Origin: UBA4124 sp964577515
Lineage (GTDB): Bacteria; Patescibacteriota; Minisyncoccia; Phycocordibacterales; UBA9973
Length of the DNA: 64,000 nucleotides
Direction of reading: 5' to 3'
Assembly: GCA_964577515.1 (NCBI GenBank)
Contig: CAZNZN010000001.1
Location: 52,361 to 116,360 of the forward strand
A model generated the notes under the pieces. The model was not told the origin of the DNA. It searched no databases and was given only the letters and a program-made list of their open reading frames with translations. Within the stretch, counting starts at the first letter, position 1, and every line of letters starts with the position of its first letter. A program made the translations under genes and the position numbers. This document shows, in pieces, positions 1 to 6,664 of this stretch.

Positions 1-987
1 GAGTATGATATACAGTTTCCTGAACAAAAAATCTTTGTTATCAACGAACTTCTTGCTATTTTCAACAAACTCTTTGATATGAAAGTTGCCGGAGGGCCTG
101 CCTTTGAACAATACTTCAGAAACTCTGCAGGGTTGGTCATGGAGGATCCCGAAAGTGGATCTACACTACTTGAAATTGGACGAGTACTTTCTGACAAAGC
201 ATTCCGACAGATGAAACTCGAACGATGCAAAAACCCTATCATCAAACAGTTTTGGGAAAATGCAGAAAAAACTACAGGTGAAGCCTCTCTTGCAAACTTT
301 GTTCCCTACATCACCAACAAGTTTGATGTATTCATCTCTAACGACATCATGCGTCCAGTGATTGCGCAACAAAAAAGTGTTCTTAATTTCCGCGAAATAA
401 TGGACAAGAAAAAAATACTTTTGGTAAACCTTTCAAAAGGACGCCTCGGAGATATAAACTCTCACCTTATCGGTCTTGTTCTTGTAGGAAAGCTCACCAT
501 GGCAGCACTCTCTCGTGTGGATATGGTTGGCAAAGGACCGATCAACGATTTCTACCTCTATATTGATGAGTTCCAAAATGTTACTACTGACTCTATTGCA
601 ACCATTCTCTCAGAAGCTCGAAAATATCGACTTTCACTTACCGTTGCACACCAATACATTGAACAGCTTGAAGAAAATATAAAAAACGCAGTATTTGGTA
701 ACGTCGGAAGTATGATCATTTACCGTGTTAGCCCTGAAAATGCTGCAGTATTCGAACGCCAACTTGCGCCAACCTTTACTCCTGATGATATTCTCAAGTT
801 ACAAAACTTCAACGCTATCGCGAAAATGTTGGTACAAGGAATCCCAGAAAAACCTTTCACGCTTCGCATTCCTCCACCACCAAAAGGAAACGCTACGATT
901 GCTGAAAAGGTAAAAGAGTTGTCGTATCTCAAATATGGACGCCCTCGTGAGGAGGTTGAGAACGAAATAATGGCACGGTATCGCTAA
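1..987 (+). CDS. TraG/VirD4-like type IV secretion coupling ATPase, 3' part
   Basis: The frame is open from base 1, so the gene starts upstream of the window and only its last 328 codons are seen. The visible part is the C-terminal half of a hexameric DNA-translocating ATPase of the VirD4/TraG/TraD type, which feeds substrate into a type IV secretion channel at the inner membrane. A Walker B motif (FYLYIDEFQN, about residues 184-193 of the visible part) is followed by a VAHQYIEQL segment typical of these ATPases; Walker A must lie upstream. It ends at a strong terminator (997-1019). It is 20 kb from the VirB4/PrgI cluster on the same strand and may serve the same machine. Confidence 0.8.
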   Translation, partial: EYDIQFPEQKIFVINELLAIFNKLFDMKVAGGPAFEQYFRNSAGLVMEDPESGSTLLEIGRVLSDKAFRQMKLERCKNPIIKQFWENAEKTTGEASLANFVPYITNKFDVFISNDIMRPVIAQQKSVLNFREIMDKKKILLVNLSKGRLGDINSHLIGLVLVGKLTMAALSRVDMVGKGPINDFYLYIDEFQNVTTDSIATILSEARKYRLSLTVAHQYIEQLEENIKNAVFGNVGSMIIYRVSPENAAVFERQLAPTFTPDDILKLQNFNAIAKMLVQGIPEKPFTLRIPPPPKGNATIAEKVKELSYLKYGRPREEVENEIMARYR

Positions 988-996
988 GCACCGCCA

Positions 997-1019
997 CCCC
1001 TCTTTACTAGAGGGGTTTT
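997..1019 (+). terminator. Rho-independent terminator after coupling ATPase
   Basis: Perfect 7-bp stem CCCCTCT/AGAGGGG (997-1003, 1009-1015) with a 5-nt loop, followed by TTTT. Confidence 0.85.
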
Positions 1020-1037
1020 GTGTTATTATAGGTGCAT

Positions 1038-1943
1038 ATGAGTGAAAAAATCCCCCCAGAAATAGAGATCCAAGGCCAAGAAGAACACGCACCAGCACAC
1101 ACTGAAGAGGGTGCACTAGAAGTACCTGTTATTAAAACAGAAGCAGTAGAAGAAACAAATGCCAAAGTACAAGAAGTAAGCGCTGCTATTCATGAAGAGC
1201 TAGCAACAGCTACAAAAGAAGTAGAAAAGACCCCTGAGGTACCAGGTACTAGTTTTACCGTTATGAGTGATAAACAAACCGCAAGCGAGGGCTTCCTTAA
1301 GAGAGCAGCCGCAAAAGGAAGAAAAATGCTCATGCTCCTTGGTATGACAGGTGTTATGGCATCTTCTGCGCACGCAGGGAGCAACTCAACACTAGAACAT
1401 GATGGTGGTAGTACGCCAGAAAAAACGGCGGCAGCACCAAGCGAAGGAGAGAAGCCATACGAACAAGTCTTTTCTCAAGAAAAAGTAGGGCACATCACCC
1501 TTGAAGGGCGTATGCTTATACCTCAGTCAGATACTACAAGAGAATTCTATTCAGTATACTTCTCTCATGATGGAAAATCAGAAAATACCTTAGGAGAATT
1601 TTTGACCCTCATGAAAAAAAAGGGATATATTCCAGCTAATGGTAAAATGCTTGAAAAAATCTATAACCAAAACAAGGATGACCCACTGTTTAACAAAAAA
1701 GCGAAATGGTTGCTTGCCCCAATACCAGCAGGAGACATTGACGATACTCGACCTAATGAAGAAAAAGTCATTAATCATGAAGACGGGTCAATTGAATATA
1801 TTTTTCCAACAAACGCAGTTTACCCTACTAAAAACCCTGTGGGGCTTGGGCGCTACGAGATCAGCCAAGGAATTCCAAACGATAGCTACGGATTCCTTTT
1901 CTACAAAGTAAAAACCACTGCACACTACCAAGAAGGACTCTAA
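1038..1943 (+). CDS. Unknown membrane-associated protein with acidic N-terminus
   Basis: I do not recognise this 301-residue protein. It has an acidic, Ala/Glu/Thr-rich N-terminal region of about 95 residues, then a hydrophobic segment resembling a signal peptide or membrane anchor (MLMLLGMTGVMASSAHA, about residues 98-114), then a polar domain of about 185 residues. The ATG at 1038 is preferred to the in-frame GTG at 1032 because a -10-like TATTAT (1024-1029) ends 8 nt before it. An internal ATG at 1263 would turn the hydrophobic segment into an N-terminal signal peptide. It directly follows the coupling ATPase gene but is separated from it by a terminator. Confidence 0.7.
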   Translation: MSEKIPPEIEIQGQEEHAPAHTEEGALEVPVIKTEAVEETNAKVQEVSAAIHEELATATKEVEKTPEVPGTSFTVMSDKQTASEGFLKRAAAKGRKMLMLLGMTGVMASSAHAGSNSTLEHDGGSTPEKTAAAPSEGEKPYEQVFSQEKVGHITLEGRMLIPQSDTTREFYSVYFSHDGKSENTLGEFLTLMKKKGYIPANGKMLEKIYNQNKDDPLFNKKAKWLLAPIPAGDIDDTRPNEEKVINHEDGSIEYIFPTNAVYPTKNPVGLGRYEISQGIPNDSYGFLFYKVKTTAHYQEGL

Positions 1944-1946
1944 CAG

Positions 1947-2168
1947 TTAGCAGAAAAACGAAACCCTCCGACTGGAGGGTTTCTTGCGCAAAAAGCGCGG
2001 AAGAAATGATTGTCGCACCTCGCGACACATTTTTTTGTACTCTTCATCCCCCAACGCTTTTCGCATTAGGCGATTTTCGTGTCTTACAGTTATAACAATC
2101 AACATGATCGCCATAACCAAAACAAAACAGATTATCCAAAGTACGAAAAATAAAACAATGTTGTTCAT
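1947..2168 (-). CDS. Small single-pass membrane protein
   Basis: A 73-residue protein of unknown function. Residues about 3-26 form one hydrophobic helix (VLFFVLWIICFVLVMAIMLI), followed by a strongly basic cytoplasmic tail (RHENRLMRKAL, RFLRKKPSSRR). The ATG at 2168 is chosen over an upstream start because a good promoter lies just above it (2194-2222). The gene runs convergently towards 1038-1943 and its end overlaps the shared terminator hairpin. Confidence 0.55.
   Translation of the reverse strand: MNNIVLFFVLWIICFVLVMAIMLIVITVRHENRLMRKALGDEEYKKMCREVRQSFLPRFLRKKPSSRRVSFFC
1960..1987. terminator. Bidirectional terminator between convergent genes
   Basis: Perfect 10-bp stem GAAACCCTCC/GGAGGGTTTC (1960-1969, 1974-1983) with loop GACT. 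It lies after the stop of the rightward gene and overlaps the 3' end of the small leftward gene. Confidence 0.7.
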
Positions 2169-2193
2169 AAAAACGGATTTTTGATTTAAGTAT

Positions 2194-2222
2194 ATTATAA
2201 CACATAATATGTTTTTTTGCAA
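2194..2222 (-). promoter_or_regulatory. Sigma-70 type promoter, leftward
   Basis: On the minus strand, TTGCAA (2217-2222), a 17-nt spacer and a perfect TATAAT (2194-2199), upstream of the small membrane protein gene starting at 2168. Confidence 0.7.
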
Positions 2223-2234
2223 ATATTGGATACC

Positions 2235-2262
2235 TTGCACCGAAAAAGCCTTGGTATATAAT
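2235..2262 (+). promoter_or_regulatory. Promoter of the HU gene
   Basis: TTGCAC (2235-2240), 16-nt spacer, TATAAT (2257-2262). Transcription would start near 2269, leaving a 5' leader of about 78 nt, unusually long for this window. Confidence 0.65.
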
Positions 2263-2346
2263 GATAAAAGCGAAACGCCCTCGTTTTCGCATACACACTG
2301 ACGAGATTATTAGCACCTAGTCCTTTGGGATTTCCCAAATACAGCT

Positions 2347-2619
2347 ATGAATAAACAAGCACTTGTTGAACTCGTGCACAACAAACTCGGCGGTACGAAA
2401 GTGCAAGCCGAAGAAGTTGTAGAGAGTCTGATCGAAGCGATCACCAAGACCCTCAAGAAAGGCGAAGAAGTTTCTATCGCTGGTCTTGGTATCTTTTCAG
2501 TAAAGACCCGCGCTGCTCGAATGGCTCGCAATCCAAAAACTGGAGAGCAAGTAAAAGTTGCAGCAGCCCGCGTTCCTCGCTTCCGCGCAGCGAAAGCACT
2601 CAAGGACGCTGTCAAATAG
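2347..2619 (+). CDS. hup: HU-family DNA-binding protein
   Basis: A 90-residue histone-like protein, the normal length for HU, which binds and bends DNA non-specifically as a dimer in the nucleoid. The N-terminal helices (MNKQALVELVHNKL) and the central GxGxF-type turn (GLGIFSVKTRAARMARNPKTG), with its RNPKTG signature at the base of the DNA-binding arms, are clear. It is monocistronic, with its own promoter upstream and a strong terminator behind it. A homodimeric HU is more likely than IHF because no second subunit gene is seen nearby. Confidence 0.95.
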   Translation: MNKQALVELVHNKLGGTKVQAEEVVESLIEAITKTLKKGEEVSIAGLGIFSVKTRAARMARNPKTGEQVKVAAARVPRFRAAKALKDAVK

Positions 2620-2648
2620 TCATTTTCCGGTACCGGAGCATGATCTCG

Positions 2649-2680
2649 CAAAACAACCCCACGAAGGGGTTGTTTTGTTT
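2649..2680 (+). terminator. Terminator after HU gene
   Basis: 12-bp perfect stem CAAAACAACCCC/GGGGTTGTTTTG (2649-2660, 2666-2677) with a 5-nt loop and a T-rich tail. Confidence 0.85.
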
Positions 2681-2709
2681 GACAAATGAGTGTCATGGGG
2701 TAGTATAAG
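2679..2709 (+). promoter_or_regulatory. Probable promoter for gene at 2728
   Basis: Consensus -35 TTGACA (2679-2684) overlapping the tail of the HU terminator. The -10 is either TAGTAT (2701-2706, 16-nt spacer) or TATAAG (2704-2709, 19-nt spacer). Confidence 0.6.
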
Positions 2710-2727
2710 GAAAAATATATTTCCAAT

Positions 2728-3081
2728 ATGAAAAAAGTTCTGTTGTTGTCTCCGCAGGGCACTGATGTTTCTGAAACAAGAAACGTTTTGCTGCAATCAG
2801 GTCTTCGACCTGAAAACATTTTAGCAAAAAGTATCACTGAGATCCCTCCATCAGATTTTCCACGAATAGTGGCAAAGAATGATATTTCCAGGGTACTGAT
2901 CTTTGGTATTGACCCAGGGACGATCAAGACCTTGATGCAAAAAGTACAAAAAACACTCCAGAATCAAATCTGCCCACAATTTTTTAAAAAAGCAGAAGGA
3001 GAAAAAGACCAAAACCTCACCTTTAAAGGTGTCACCGGTTCTTGTAAAGTAATCAATTGTCCTACTGAAATATTTCGGTAG
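2728..3081 (+). CDS. Unknown 117-residue protein
   Basis: I do not recognise this protein. It begins with an alternating beta/alpha pattern (MKKVLLLSPQG, then helix, then ISRVLIFGID), suggesting a small Rossmann- or receiver-like alpha/beta fold. A Lys-rich helix and a C-terminal part with two cysteines (TGSCKVINC) follow. It has its own promoter (2679-2709) and terminator (3089-3123). Its organisation resembles that of 4309-4644, which also starts with a beta strand and is of similar size, but I see no clear sequence similarity between the two. Confidence 0.6.
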   Translation: MKKVLLLSPQGTDVSETRNVLLQSGLRPENILAKSITEIPPSDFPRIVAKNDISRVLIFGIDPGTIKTLMQKVQKTLQNQICPQFFKKAEGEKDQNLTFKGVTGSCKVINCPTEIFR

Positions 3082-3088
3082 TAAAAAG

Positions 3089-3123
3089 AGCCTTACCGCT
3101 GTAGCAGTAAGGCTTTATTTTTA
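3089..3123. terminator. Bidirectional terminator
   Basis: Stem AGCCTTAC/GTAAGGCT (3089-3096, 3107-3114) with a 10-nt loop that can pair further, followed by a T-rich tail. It separates the convergent genes 2728-3081 and the desaturase. Confidence 0.75.
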
Positions 3124-4197
3124 TACAGGCCTCCTTCCAAGAAGTTTGAGGAAGCGTACATGAGAAGCAAGAGCATCACGCATCGTGTTATGCACGACCA
3201 TTTGCACACCATGCTTTTGACATATTGGCTTGATAAGCCGATGAATCACGGGATAGTGTACATGAGAAAATCCCGGAAAAAGATGATGCTCAATTTGGAA
3301 ATTGAGTCCTCCTACCCACCAACTAAGCACACTGTTCTCCACAGCAAAGTCTGCAGTTGTCACAACTTGGTGACGGAACCATTCTGTCTTGTGCACCGTT
3401 GCTGCGCTAGGGTGTTGTGTTTCATCCACACTATGCGCAAGTTGAAACACTGTTGCAATCTTGAGTCCACAGGATAGCGACATAACACTATACCCTATCA
3501 CCCACTGCCACACACCAAGTGTATACATAGGCACAACAACAAAAAACAGTATGTGTACAACTTTGCTCATCCAGAAGAGCACGTGTTCTCCTGGCGAAAA
3601 AGCAATAGGGCTCTTGTACAGAATCCTTCGTGTAAAATACTTCTTGTAATCATTCCACCATACCCACTGTAGATACAGGAGACTGTAGAAAAATCGCCAG
3701 TACCACCATTTATGCTGGTGGCGATGTCTAGGTCGCCAGGGCTGTTCTTCATGTAAACGCAACCTCTCTGCTGTTTCAATGTCTTCATCAAACCCATCAA
3801 TGTTGGTATGGGTGTGGTGAATAATGTTGTGTTTCGTTTTCCAGAGCGTGTCATTTGCCCCGAGAAAGTTCAAGGATAATCCCGCCACTGTATTGATCCA
3901 TGCCTTTTTACTGTAGCTTCCGTGTAACGCATCGTGCATCACACAAAAACCTATTCCAGGGAGAATATATCTTCCCAAAAGAACTACCGCAAAAAGCTTT
4001 AACCACCATGGTGGAGCCATCCCTACAATAAAAAAGTACAGTGCGAAGAACAAGGAAAACAGGACAATCGTCTTTTGATACAAACGCCAATCCCCTTTTT
4101 CGCTTATCCCATGAGAATCGAAATACTCGTAAACAACATTTTTGACTTCTGTTGTGAAGTCGCCTGCATTTGTAAACTTTGGAACTAGTTGTTTCAT
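3121..4197 (-). CDS. Membrane fatty acid desaturase
   Basis: A 358-residue di-iron membrane desaturase, which introduces a double bond into an acyl chain using oxygen and an electron donor. All three histidine boxes are present: HDALHG (about residue 90), HNIIHHTHT (about 125) and QIEHHLFP (about 300). The Q-x-x-H-H form of the last box is typical of front-end and acyl-CoA/lipid desaturases. Several hydrophobic segments flank the boxes. The ATG at 4197 is preferred; the longer frame to 4314 adds an unlikely extension overlapping the divergent gene. No electron donor or fatty acid synthesis genes are nearby, so the enzyme may remodel acquired lipids (inference). Confidence 0.88.
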   Translation of the reverse strand: MKQLVPKFTNAGDFTTEVKNVVYEYFDSHGISEKGDWRLYQKTIVLFSLFFALYFFIVGMAPPWWLKLFAVVLLGRYILPGIGFCVMHDALHGSYSKKAWINTVAGLSLNFLGANDTLWKTKHNIIHHTHTNIDGFDEDIETAERLRLHEEQPWRPRHRHQHKWWYWRFFYSLLYLQWVWWNDYKKYFTRRILYKSPIAFSPGEHVLFWMSKVVHILFFVVVPMYTLGVWQWVIGYSVMSLSCGLKIATVFQLAHSVDETQHPSAATVHKTEWFRHQVVTTADFAVENSVLSWWVGGLNFQIEHHLFPGFSHVHYPVIHRLIKPICQKHGVQMVVHNTMRDALASHVRFLKLLGRRPV

Positions 4198-4264
4198 AGT
4201 TGAAGTTTTTTGTGAAAGAAAAAGATGTTTCCTTATAGTGTAGCAATAGTACAGAAGCTGTAAA

Positions 4265-4292
4265 TTGACAAAAAAGTATCTTGCCGTAGTAT
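4265..4292 (+). promoter_or_regulatory. Promoter for gene at 4309
   Basis: TTGACA (4265-4270), 16-nt spacer, TAGTAT (4287-4292); the start codon lies 16 nt after the -10. Confidence 0.65.
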
Positions 4293-4308
4293 CAAGAAAA
4301 AAGGAAAA

Positions 4309-4644
4309 ATGCAAAAAATAACAATTTTACTCTTCAGCTTCAACGCTGAAGAAATCGTTATGCAGCTCAAAGAGCTGCTCCCTGTAACCACTGTAGTGTC
4401 GTGTGCTCCAAAAGAAAACGCATACGACCCAGTGAGGAAAGAAAGGCCGAGATGGGTATTTATAGACGCTTGCCTCCCCGAAACGCTTATCGAAGAGGTT
4501 CACAACGCTTCTGAAGAGGCAAAGTGGGATTTCGATATTCAACTTGATCATATCCTGGTAGGGCACACTGATCTTCGACCACCCGGGGTGCATATCTTCC
4601 GAGGTCTAAAAGAGGCTGCAGAACTTATTAAGAAAAATTTTTAA
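4309..4644 (+). CDS. Unknown 111-residue protein, possibly receiver-like fold
   Basis: I do not recognise this protein. The order of predicted strands (ITILLFSF, TTVVSCA, WVFIDACLP, HILVGHTD, VHIFRG) and the intervening helices suggest a small alpha/beta fold like a response-regulator receiver domain. The usual cluster of acidic residues and the conserved lysine are not evident, so phosphotransfer cannot be claimed. It has its own promoter (4265-4292) and terminator (4650-4674) and is divergent from the desaturase. Confidence 0.6.
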   Translation: MQKITILLFSFNAEEIVMQLKELLPVTTVVSCAPKENAYDPVRKERPRWVFIDACLPETLIEEVHNASEEAKWDFDIQLDHILVGHTDLRPPGVHIFRGLKEAAELIKKNF

Positions 4645-4649
4645 CCACG

Positions 4650-4674
4650 AGCGCCGGAAACGGTGCTTTTTTTT
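4650..4674 (+). terminator. Terminator after gene at 4309
   Basis: Stem AGCGCCG/CGGTGCT (4650-4656, 4661-4667; one G-T pair), GAAA tetraloop, then a run of T. Confidence 0.85.
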
Positions 4675-4704
4675 ATAACCGTTTGTTTACCTACTCTTAC
4701 GTTG

Positions 4705-4775
4705 TGCGAGTACGGGGAATCGAACCCCGGTCTCAACCTTGGGAAGGTCGCATTCTACCACTAAACCATACTCGC
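4705..4775 (-). tRNA. tRNA-Gly(CCC)
   Basis: A 71-nt cloverleaf on the minus strand. The acceptor GCGAGTA/TACTCGC, anticodon stem CGACC/GGTTG with loop TTCCCAA (anticodon CCC) and T-arm CGGGG-TTCGATT-CCCCG are complete. CCA is not encoded; the discriminator is A. It is the last of three tRNAs in a leftward cluster. Confidence 0.95.
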
Positions 4776-4814
4776 AAATGCCCTGTGGCACTATTTTACT
4801 CCCCTTTTATCAAA

Positions 4815-4856
4815 AACAAAAATACTCTAGAAAATCTCTTCTAGAGTATTTTTGTT
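4815..4856 (-). terminator. Long hairpin between two tRNA-Gly genes
   Basis: An 18-bp perfect inverted repeat (4815-4832 and 4839-4856, loop AATCTC) rich in A on one arm and T on the other, directly after tRNA-Gly(TCC). It can act as a terminator or processing signal between the two tRNAs. Confidence 0.7.
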
Positions 4857-4859
4857 TTG

Positions 4860-4930
4860 TGCGGGATAGGGGAATCGGACTCCTGCTCTCAGTTTGGAAA
4901 ACTGATGTTCTACCATTAAACTAATCCCGC
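4860..4930 (-). tRNA. tRNA-Gly(TCC) with aberrant T-arm
   Basis: A 71-nt cloverleaf on the minus strand with acceptor GCGGGAT/ATCCCGC, anticodon stem TCAGT/ACTGA and loop TTTCCAA (anticodon TCC). The T-arm reads AGGAG-TCCGATT-CCCCT. The 52-62 pair is an A-C mismatch, 49-65 is A-T, and the normally invariant T at position 55 is C. The other two glycine tRNAs here have normal T-arms. CCA is not encoded; the discriminator is A. Confidence 0.9.
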
Positions 4931-4999
4931 GTATTGTTATCTTAACAAAAAGTCGTTCAAAATCAAAGACTTTTTAGGGGCGCTATTTTAAACCCTAAG

Positions 5000-5072
5000 T
5001 CGGGGTGCCGGGATTCGAACCCGGAGTCACCTGTTCCCAAAACAGGCATGTTAGCCGTTACACCACACCCCG
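5000..5072 (-). tRNA. tRNA-Pro(TGG)
   Basis: A 73-nt cloverleaf on the minus strand: acceptor CGGGGTG/CACCCCG (the C1-G72 pair is typical of bacterial tRNA-Pro), anticodon stem CCTGT/ACAGG with loop TTTGGGA (anticodon TGG), T-arm CCGGG-TTCGAAT-CCCGG, discriminator A, no encoded CCA. It is first in the leftward tRNA cluster. Confidence 0.95.
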
Positions 5073-5154
5073 ACTTAGCTTTCAAAGACCCAGCACTATT
5101 CGTATAGGAAAGTACGAAGCACACTATACTACAAATCCTCTCGATTTACCAGAG

Positions 5155-5511
5155 TTACTCAATGTCAAAAATCTCCACAATAGATCCCTGCCCTGAGAGA
5201 AGCACCACAATCCCCTGTATACGGTAATGAGAAATCTTTTTTGTTGCTACATAATACTGCGCAGATACATACACCTTCTGCATTTTTTGTTTTGTCAGGT
5301 TTTCTGCTGGGTTTATCAAACCTCCCTGTTTCCCTGTCTTTACCTCAAAAAAATACCAAGTAATCCCTTTTTTCGCGACAACGTCAATCTCTCCATATCG
5401 ATTGGCGACATTTCGCTCAATAACAACGAAGCCATTCTTTTTGAGGAAATCGCAGGCAGCACTCTCTCCTAGCTCCCCAATTTTTTGTGTTTTAGAAGTA
5501 AAATGTTTCAC
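5155..5511 (-). CDS. yraN: YraN/UPF0102 family endonuclease-like protein
   Basis: A 118-residue UPF0102 protein, the usual length of the family. It has a PD-(D/E)XK nuclease-like fold, seen here as GELGESAACDFLKKNG, then NVANRYGEIDVVAKKG and FFEVKTGK, i.e. the E...GEID...EVK pattern. Its role in cells is poorly defined; DNA processing or repair is suspected. The start is a GTG at 5511 that lies inside a parS-like palindrome (5504-5519), with an SD-like AGGGGAG about 9 nt upstream. A second parS-like site (5532-5547) sits in the leader. A TATACT (5601-5606, minus strand) is a candidate -10. The stop is followed by the tRNA cluster on the same strand. Confidence 0.88.
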   Translation of the reverse strand: MKHFTSKTQKIGELGESAACDFLKKNGFVVIERNVANRYGEIDVVAKKGITWYFFEVKTGKQGGLINPAENLTKQKMQKVYVSAQYYVATKKISHYRIQGIVVLLSGQGSIVEIFDIE

Positions 5512-5519
5512 GTGAAACG
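5504..5519. promoter_or_regulatory. parS-like ParB-binding site 1
   Basis: TGTTTCACGTGAAACG matches the widespread bacterial parS consensus TGTTTCACGTGAAACA at 15 of 16 positions. It overlaps the GTG start codon of yraN. Confidence 0.85.
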
Positions 5520-5531
5520 TCTCCCCTCTCT

Positions 5532-5547
5532 TGTTTCATATGAAACA
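5532..5547. promoter_or_regulatory. parS-like site 2
   Basis: TGTTTCATATGAAACA, a perfect palindrome matching parS at 14 of 16 positions, 12 nt from site 1, in the yraN leader. Confidence 0.7.
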
Positions 5548-5782
5548 AATTAGGGCTTATGTACAAAGGTTTTTTAGCAACAAATCATAAGGACACTTCT
5601 AGTATACGCCATAAAAAGGCGTCTGTTATCCTATCTACACACACACTTATCCACAGTTTTGTCAAAAAAACTGAAAAATAAGGTGAAAAACAACATATAC
5701 GACGCCTTTTGTCTAAAAGACGTCTCATAGCATGGTGCGTACCTATATAAAAAGCCCCTTATCAGGGACTTTTTATATTTTG
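5548..5782. other. Intergenic region with DnaA-box-like site
   Basis: This 235-nt stretch has no gene that I can support. It holds the probable -10 of yraN (5601-5606, minus strand), one perfect DnaA-box sequence TTATCCACA (5647-5655) and the terminator of tRNA-Gly(GCC) (5746-5771). Confidence 0.5.
5746..5771 (-). terminator. Terminator after tRNA-Gly(GCC)
   Basis: Stem AAAAAGCCCCT/AGGGACTTTTT (one C-A mismatch) with loop TATC. Read leftward it ends in a T-run and closes the HTH protein/tRNA-Gly transcript. Confidence 0.75.
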
Positions 5783-5853
5783 TGCGGCTACAGAGAATCG
5801 AACTCTGGTCTCGTCCTTGGCAAGGACGCATTCTACCACTAAACCATAACCGC
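5783..5853 (-). tRNA. tRNA-Gly(GCC)
   Basis: A 71-nt cloverleaf on the minus strand: acceptor GCGGTTA/TAGCCGC, anticodon stem CGTCC/GGACG with loop TTGCCAA (anticodon GCC), T-arm CAGAG-TTCGATT-CTCTG, discriminator A, no encoded CCA. Its first base directly abuts the stop codon of the upstream protein gene (5854-5856). Confidence 0.95.
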
Positions 5854-6513
5854 TTATTCAAAGTTTTCATCCTGCGCTAAAGAAATCCATTTCATGATCT
5901 TTTTCTTTAAAACAGTACTTGAGATTATACTCATACCAGTACCATATTGCAATCTCCCAACCTCCTCCTTCCCCTTAATGATCTGAGTTTTATAAAACTG
6001 TTCTCTGGAAATACCTAAAAGGTTCGCCCACACTTCCTTGCACAAGGATTCGTTCAAAGCAGAAGAGATACTTAGACATACCCGCAACTTCTCCCTTGAA
6101 ATACCTAGATATTTCAAGGAAAAAGCTAAAAAAATCTTATGGAGAGAAAAGTCGGTATTTGTAATCCTTACAAAATGTCTTGACTGCCTATCTCCTTCTC
6201 CTGCATAAATCATAAGCCCTGCCCAAAATAAGGGGTCTTTTCGATATAGTTGGTACTCTTTCTCCGCTTCTTTTTCAACAAGAGCATACTGGTACTGCAA
6301 CTTAAGTTTCCGTACCATGTTCATCCGCTCCATCCGTTCTTTTGAACCGCCTATATTTTTTTTGGAATGTTCTGAAGAAAGCTGTTTTGACCATTCTTCC
6401 CCCTTAAACCAGGTAGAAAGTGTTGCACGTGAAACTCCCGTATCGCGGTGTATTTCTCGGTAGGTTCTTCCCTCTCTACGCAATTGGAATATTCTTTGCT
6501 TATCAGGTCTCAT
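5854..6513 (-). CDS. HTH protein with LAGLIDADG-like C-terminal domain
   Basis: A 219-residue protein. Residues about 1-45 form a homeodomain-like helix-turn-helix (QLRREGRTYREIHRDTGVSRATLSTWF). A basic coiled helix follows, then a C-terminal domain from about residue 93 (FWAGLMIYAGEGDRQSRHFVRITNTD, then IFLAFSLKYLGI) that resembles the single-motif LAGLIDADG-like domains of homing-endonuclease relatives. The acidic residue at the end of the helix is present (AGEGD). I infer DNA binding; nuclease activity is unproven. The stop codon touches tRNA-Gly(GCC) on the same strand, so the two are very likely co-transcribed. A parS-like site (6421-6436) lies inside the HTH coding region. Confidence 0.7.
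   Translation of the reverse strand: MRPDKQRIFQLRREGRTYREIHRDTGVSRATLSTWFKGEEWSKQLSSEHSKKNIGGSKERMERMNMVRKLKLQYQYALVEKEAEKEYQLYRKDPLFWAGLMIYAGEGDRQSRHFVRITNTDFSLHKIFLAFSLKYLGISREKLRVCLSISSALNESLCKEVWANLLGISREQFYKTQIIKGKEEVGRLQYGTGMSIISSTVLKKKIMKWISLAQDENFE
6421..6436. promoter_or_regulatory. parS-like site 3
   Basis: TGTTGCACGTGAAACT, 14 of 16 matches to parS, within the HTH protein gene. Confidence 0.6.
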
Positions 6514-6579
6514 TATTTATAAGTATAATACGACGGTTTTATTTTACAAATCTAACGTCTTGTACTATTATTAAGACAC

Positions 6580-6651
6580 GCACCTATGGTGAAATGGATA
6601 TCACAGCGGTCTTCGGAACCGTTATTCTGGGTTCGAGTCCTGGTAGGTGCA
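6580..6651 (+). tRNA. tRNA-Arg(TCG)
   Basis: A 72-nt cloverleaf on the plus strand: acceptor GCACCTA/TAGGTGC, anticodon stem GCGGT/ACCGT with loop CTTCGGA (anticodon TCG), T-arm CTGGG-TTCGAGT-CCTGG with two G-T pairs, discriminator A. CCA is not encoded. It ends 13 nt before the CCA-adding enzyme gene, so the enzyme could be made from the same transcript. Confidence 0.93.
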
Positions 6652-6664
6652 CAAAGTAATCTCT

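Noticed and set aside
2310..2927. 205-codon minus-strand frame
   Set aside because: It lies opposite the HU gene and its terminator and has the composition of an antisense shadow.
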